Part shown: positions 6,216 to 8,123 of the stretch, piece after piece
Layout of the letters: each line of letters starts with the position of its first letter
Position numbering within the stretch: position 1 is the first letter of the stretch
Assembly: GCA_030648135.1 (NCBI GenBank)
Contig: JAUSIF010000133.1
Span: 1 to 8,123 of the forward strand
Source of the DNA: Xanthobacteraceae bacterium
Lineage (GTDB): Bacteria; Pseudomonadota; Alphaproteobacteria; Rhizobiales; Xanthobacteraceae
Length of the DNA stretch: 8,123 nucleotides
Direction of reading: 5' to 3'
Notes under the pieces: generated by a model
What the model saw: only the letters and a program-made list of their open reading frames with translations
What the model was told of the DNA's origin: nothing
Database searches by the model: none
Position numbers and translations under genes: made by a program

Positions 6216-6539
6216 ATGGTGAGGCCCGCTGTCCCGCAACCCGAGCCCTTTGATCGCATGCGCGTACGCTTTGTCAAAATTCCGCTATGGCAATTCGTGC
6301 TTGTCGCAGCATTTGTGCTGGCGGTCGCGACAGCCTTGGCCATCGTCGCGTTCGGCGTATTCCTGATAGCCGTTCCCCTGCTCCTGATTGCCGCCGTGGC
6401 CTATCAACTGTTCGGCCGAGGGCGATCGCACCCAGCCGGAAGTCATCGGGCCTCGCAAAGTACCGTCATCGATGTGGATTATCGCGTCATCGATAACGAG
6501 CGCCATCGCCTCGATGATCGCTCCTCGAAACGCGACTAG
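6216..6539 (+). CDS. Small two-helix membrane protein of unknown function
   Basis: I do not recognise this family. The 107-residue product has a short basic N-terminal part, then about 44 uninterrupted hydrophobic residues (about 23-66), long enough for two membrane helices with a tight turn near Gly47. A polar, charged tail with STVIDVDYRVID at about 82-93 follows and ends in basic residues. The N-terminal Arg/Lys cluster (about 14-21) suggests both ends face the cytoplasm, by the positive-inside rule. Start choice is uncertain: ATG 6216 adds 14 Pro-rich residues, while ATG 6258 begins with MRVRFVKIPLW just before the first helix; neither has a good ribosome site. The TAG stop at 6537-6539 runs straight into the palindromic repeat. 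The coherent hydrophobic profile supports a real gene. Confidence 0.72.
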   Translation: MVRPAVPQPEPFDRMRVRFVKIPLWQFVLVAAFVLAVATALAIVAFGVFLIAVPLLLIAAVAYQLFGRGRSHPAGSHRASQSTVIDVDYRVIDNERHRLDDRSSKRD

Positions 6540-6587
6540 AGCATGATCCCGAAAAGTGGGAACCGGTTTTCGGGAAAGATCATGCTC
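6539..6587. repeat. Dispersed-type palindromic repeat (GAGCATGATC...GATCATGCTC)
   Basis: GAGCATGATC at 6539-6548 is perfectly inverted at 6578-6587. Inside, CCGAAAA (6549-6555) pairs with TTTTCGG (6567-6573) and AACCGGTT (6561-6568) is itself palindromic, so the transcript would form a long, nearly continuous hairpin. Elements of this sequence are, to my recollection, scattered through intergenic regions of Bradyrhizobium-related genomes. It starts at the last base of the membrane protein's stop codon and may act as its terminator or stabilise the mRNA. The following stretch 6588-6640 (with AGAGT at 6595-6599 and ACTCT at 6634-6638) may be a decayed second half of the same element. Confidence 0.85.
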
Positions 6588-6674
6588 AAACAAAAGAGTA
6601 GAGCCGTGGTCTGATTCCATTAGAAACGATAAGACTCTATACGAATAACCTGATCAGCAACGGGCGGACGAGAC

Positions 6675-7637
6675 ATGCGACATCGCTGCGCGATCCTCGA
6701 CGATTATCAGAATGTGGCTCTGCAGATGGCCGATTGGTCGCAGATCGACGGCGACGCCGACATCAAGGTGTTCAACGATTCGATCGGCGAAGGCGAACAA
6801 GTAATCAAAGCGCTCAAGGGATTTTCCATCCTCTGCCTGATGCGCGAGCGCACGCTGTTTCCGCGCCAGGTGATCGAGGGCCTGCCGGATCTGAAGCTCA
6901 TGGTGACCAGCGGCATGCGCAACGCGGCGATCGACCTCGAAGCTGCCGCCACGCGCAACATCATCGTCTGCGGCACCGACTCGCCGGGCAATCCCACCGC
7001 CGAGATCACCTTCGGGCTCATGCTCGAGCTCGCGCGCAAGATCGGGTTCGAGAACGCGCGCCTCAAGGCGGGAGCCCGCTGGCAAACCACGCTCGGCATC
7101 GAGCTCAACGGCAAGACGCTGGGCGTCATCGGCCTCGGCAAGCTCGGAAGCCGGGTCGCCGCAATCGGCAAGGCATTCGGCATGCGCGTCATGGCTTGGA
7201 GCCAGAATCTAACCGAAGCGAAATGCCGCGAGGCCGGCGCCGAGTTCACGACCAAGGATGAGTTGTTGCGGCAATCGGATTTCGTGACCGTGCATTTGCA
7301 GCTGAGCCAGCGCACGCGCGGCCTGATCGGCGCCGCGGAATTCGCGCTGATGAAACCGACCGGCTTTTTCATCAATAGTTCGCGCGGACCGATCGTCAAC
7401 GAGCCGGCGCTGATCGCCGCCCTTCGCGCCGGGCAAATCGCCGGAGCGGGCATCGACGTCTATGACGTCGAGCCTGTGCCGGTCGACCATCCGCTTCGCG
7501 GGCTGCAGAACGCCGTGATCACGCCGCATCTCGGCTATGTCACCGCCGAAAATTACCGGCGTTTCTACGGCCAGATGGTCGAGGACATCAGGGCCTGGCT
7601 CGACGGCAAGCCGGTCCGTGTCCTGACCGGGCGGTGA
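6675..7637 (+). CDS. D-2-hydroxyacid dehydrogenase family protein
   Basis: This is a cytosolic NAD(P)-dependent oxidoreductase of the D-2-hydroxyacid dehydrogenase family, which interconverts 2-oxo and D-2-hydroxy acids (for example phosphoglycerate, glyoxylate or hydroxypyruvate); the substrate here is unknown. The 320-residue length is normal for the short form without an ACT domain. The Rossmann motif GLGKLG is at 153-158. The catalytic residues are Arg237 (NSSRGPIV), Glu266 (YDVEPVP) and His285 (TPHLGYVT), all in place. At the end of the second strand, where NAD-specific members have Asp, it has Ser176 (AWSQN), leaving cofactor preference open. It is too short and lacks the regulatory domains for a typical long-form serA product. 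ATG 6675 is preceded by GGACGAGAC, an acceptable ribosome site. It stands alone behind the repeat; no partner gene is adjacent, and convergent tRNA-Thr follows. Confidence 0.93.
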   Translation: MRHRCAILDDYQNVALQMADWSQIDGDADIKVFNDSIGEGEQVIKALKGFSILCLMRERTLFPRQVIEGLPDLKLMVTSGMRNAAIDLEAAATRNIIVCGTDSPGNPTAEITFGLMLELARKIGFENARLKAGARWQTTLGIELNGKTLGVIGLGKLGSRVAAIGKAFGMRVMAWSQNLTEAKCREAGAEFTTKDELLRQSDFVTVHLQLSQRTRGLIGAAEFALMKPTGFFINSSRGPIVNEPALIAALRAGQIAGAGIDVYDVEPVPVDHPLRGLQNAVITPHLGYVTAENYRRFYGQMVEDIRAWLDGKPVRVLTGR

Positions 7638-7680
7638 AGGTCACCTCGCCCATCTTGCCCAATTCGCCGCGAGGAAAAGC

Positions 7681-7756
7681 TGGTGCCGCAAGAGGGATTC
7701 GAACCCCCGACCCCCGCATTACGAATGCGGTGCTCTACCAGCTGAGCTATTGCGGC
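7681..7756 (-). tRNA. tRNA-Thr (anticodon CGT)
   Basis: The 76-nt gene folds into a full cloverleaf on the minus strand. The acceptor stem GCCGCAA/TTGCGGC has seven Watson-Crick pairs. The D arm is GCTC/GAGC; the anticodon stem CCGCA/TGCGG closes the loop TTCGTAA with anticodon CGT (7721-7723 on the plus strand as ACG), decoding ACG. The T arm GGGGG/TCCCT closes a TTCGAA-type loop with one wobble pair. The 3' CCA is encoded at 7683-7681. It lies downstream of the C-terminal end of an unidentified gene on the same strand and is convergent with the dehydrogenase gene. Confidence 0.96.
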
Positions 7757-7764
7757 TTTAAGCC

Positions 7765-7793
7765 CTGATAGCGGGACGACCCGGTATTTTCAA
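7765..7793 (-). promoter_or_regulatory. Promoter-like boxes for tRNA-Thr, overlapping the upstream stop codon
   Basis: On the minus strand TTGAAA (7793-7788), a 17-bp spacer and TATCAG (7770-7765) match sigma-70 type boxes. Initiation would fall near 7758, only about 2 nt before the tRNA. The -35 box contains the TGA stop of the preceding gene. The spacer also carries one arm of the inverted repeat at 7778-7803. The arrangement mirrors the boxes ahead of tRNA-Ala. No experimental support. Confidence 0.45.
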
Positions 7794-7803
7794 GGACCGG
7801 GTC
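7778..7803. repeat. Perfect 8-bp inverted repeat around a stop codon
   Basis: GACCCGGT at 7778-7785 is inverted at 7796-7803 (ACCGGGTC), with a 10-nt loop that contains the stop codon (7790-7792) of the minus-strand gene. There is no T-run, so termination there is doubtful. It may help define the 3' end of the message or simply overlap the tRNA-Thr promoter. Confidence 0.45.
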
Positions 7804-8123
7804 CCGCGAGCCAATCGAGCAGGCGGAAGCGCTTGCGCGGCGGCGCCAGCTCGGGCTCGGGACCGGGATCGTCGGGAAGCGGCGGCTCGGCCACGACCGG
7901 CTCGACCATGACCCGCGGACGCGCCGCGCGGCGCGTCGGCGCGGAGCCCGCGGCCTTCGGCGACATCGGAGCTTCTGCGATCGACAACGTCTTGCGAGGT
8001 GCTTGCGCCGACTCGGGCTTCGATGGAGCGATCGCCAGCACTTGTTCCGCGACCTGATCGAGGACAGGTCCCGCGACAACGGCCGGCGGCACGCTCCATA
8101 CGAAGGCATCGAGTTTGCCGGTC
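7790..8123 (-). CDS. C-terminal part of a Pro/Ala-rich protein of unknown function (partial)
   Basis: The reading frame is open from the window edge to TGA at 7790-7792, giving at least 110 C-terminal residues; the start lies outside the window. I do not recognise the protein. The visible part begins TGKLDAFVWSVPPAVVAGP, continues through a low-complexity stretch rich in Pro, Ala and Arg (including VVAEPPLPDDPGPEPELAPP) and ends with a compact basic-aromatic tail RKRFRLLDWLAGPGP. Such composition suggests a disordered linker closing in a short binding motif. Codon use is strongly G/C at third positions, which favours this frame over the Arg-rich alternatives on the same strand and the Gly/Ser-rich frame opposite. 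A GTG at 8092 could be misread as a start, but nothing marks it and the frame continues upstream. The tRNA-Thr gene follows 33 nt later. Confidence 0.6.
   Translation of the reverse strand, partial: TGKLDAFVWSVPPAVVAGPVLDQVAEQVLAIAPSKPESAQAPRKTLSIAEAPMSPKAAGSAPTRRAARPRVMVEPVVAEPPLPDDPGPEPELAPPRKRFRLLDWLAGPGP

Noticed and set aside
6615..6643. Promoter for the dehydrogenase gene (TTCCAT, 17 bp, TATACG)
   Set aside because: The -35 box matches the consensus poorly and the area overlaps likely decayed repeat sequence.
6707..7453. 248-codon minus-strand open frame
   Set aside because: It is antisense to the D-2-hydroxyacid dehydrogenase, whose catalytic residues are all in the other strand.
7644..7674. 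Hairpin CCTCGC/GCGAGG as a terminator for the dehydrogenase gene
   Set aside because: Only 6 bp with a 19-nt loop and no T-run; too weak to call.

Overview
The window looks like an ordinary chromosomal segment of a high-GC alphaproteobacterium, most likely of the Hyphomicrobiales (Bradyrhizobium, Rhodopseudomonas or Pseudolabrys type). This rests on strong G/C bias at third codon positions, the yggT-yggU-folD arrangement, a half-size YggT, and a palindromic repeat (6539-6587) of a kind I recall as dispersed in Rhizobiales genomes. The placement is an inference; no rRNA or other phylogenetic marker is present.

Layout. (1) 5-1509, minus strand: a tight three-gene unit, yggT (membrane), yggU/DUF167 and folD (one-carbon folate metabolism), whose genes abut or overlap by 4 bp. 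(2) 1609-1727, plus strand: tRNA-Ala(CGC) with its own promoter-like boxes. (3) 1772-3898: a damaged glycan-synthesis patch. It holds an orphan minus-strand coding remnant, a GT2 glycosyltransferase cut at both ends, an apparently intact GT4 glycosyltransferase on the plus strand, and a SAM-dependent methyltransferase that is frameshifted at a (GA)6 tract and missing its C-terminal part. (4) 3785-4049: no gene seen; two inverted repeats, one a possible terminator. (5) 4050-6143, minus strand: TerB-like protein, SDR oxidoreductase and class I glutamine amidotransferase, in that transcription order and probably at least partly one operon. (6) 6216-6539, plus strand: a small two-helix membrane protein whose stop codon touches the palindromic repeat. 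(7) 6675-7637, plus strand: a D-2-hydroxyacid dehydrogenase. (8) 7681-8123, minus strand: tRNA-Thr(CGT) with promoter-like boxes, preceded by the C-terminal end of an unidentified Pro/Ala-rich protein that runs off the window.

How the genes relate. Regions 1, 4-6 and 7 look like housekeeping or metabolic genes without obvious functional ties to one another. The only accessory-like part is region 3. Its glycosyltransferase and methyltransferase pieces resemble what remains of a lipopolysaccharide or capsule locus after deletions, with one transferase surviving. I found no CRISPR array, transposase, phage gene, toxin-antitoxin pair or candidate new defence system. The points most worth checking are the methyltransferase frameshift at a simple repeat, the two minus-strand remnants, and the surviving GT4 enzyme with its altered EX7E motif.
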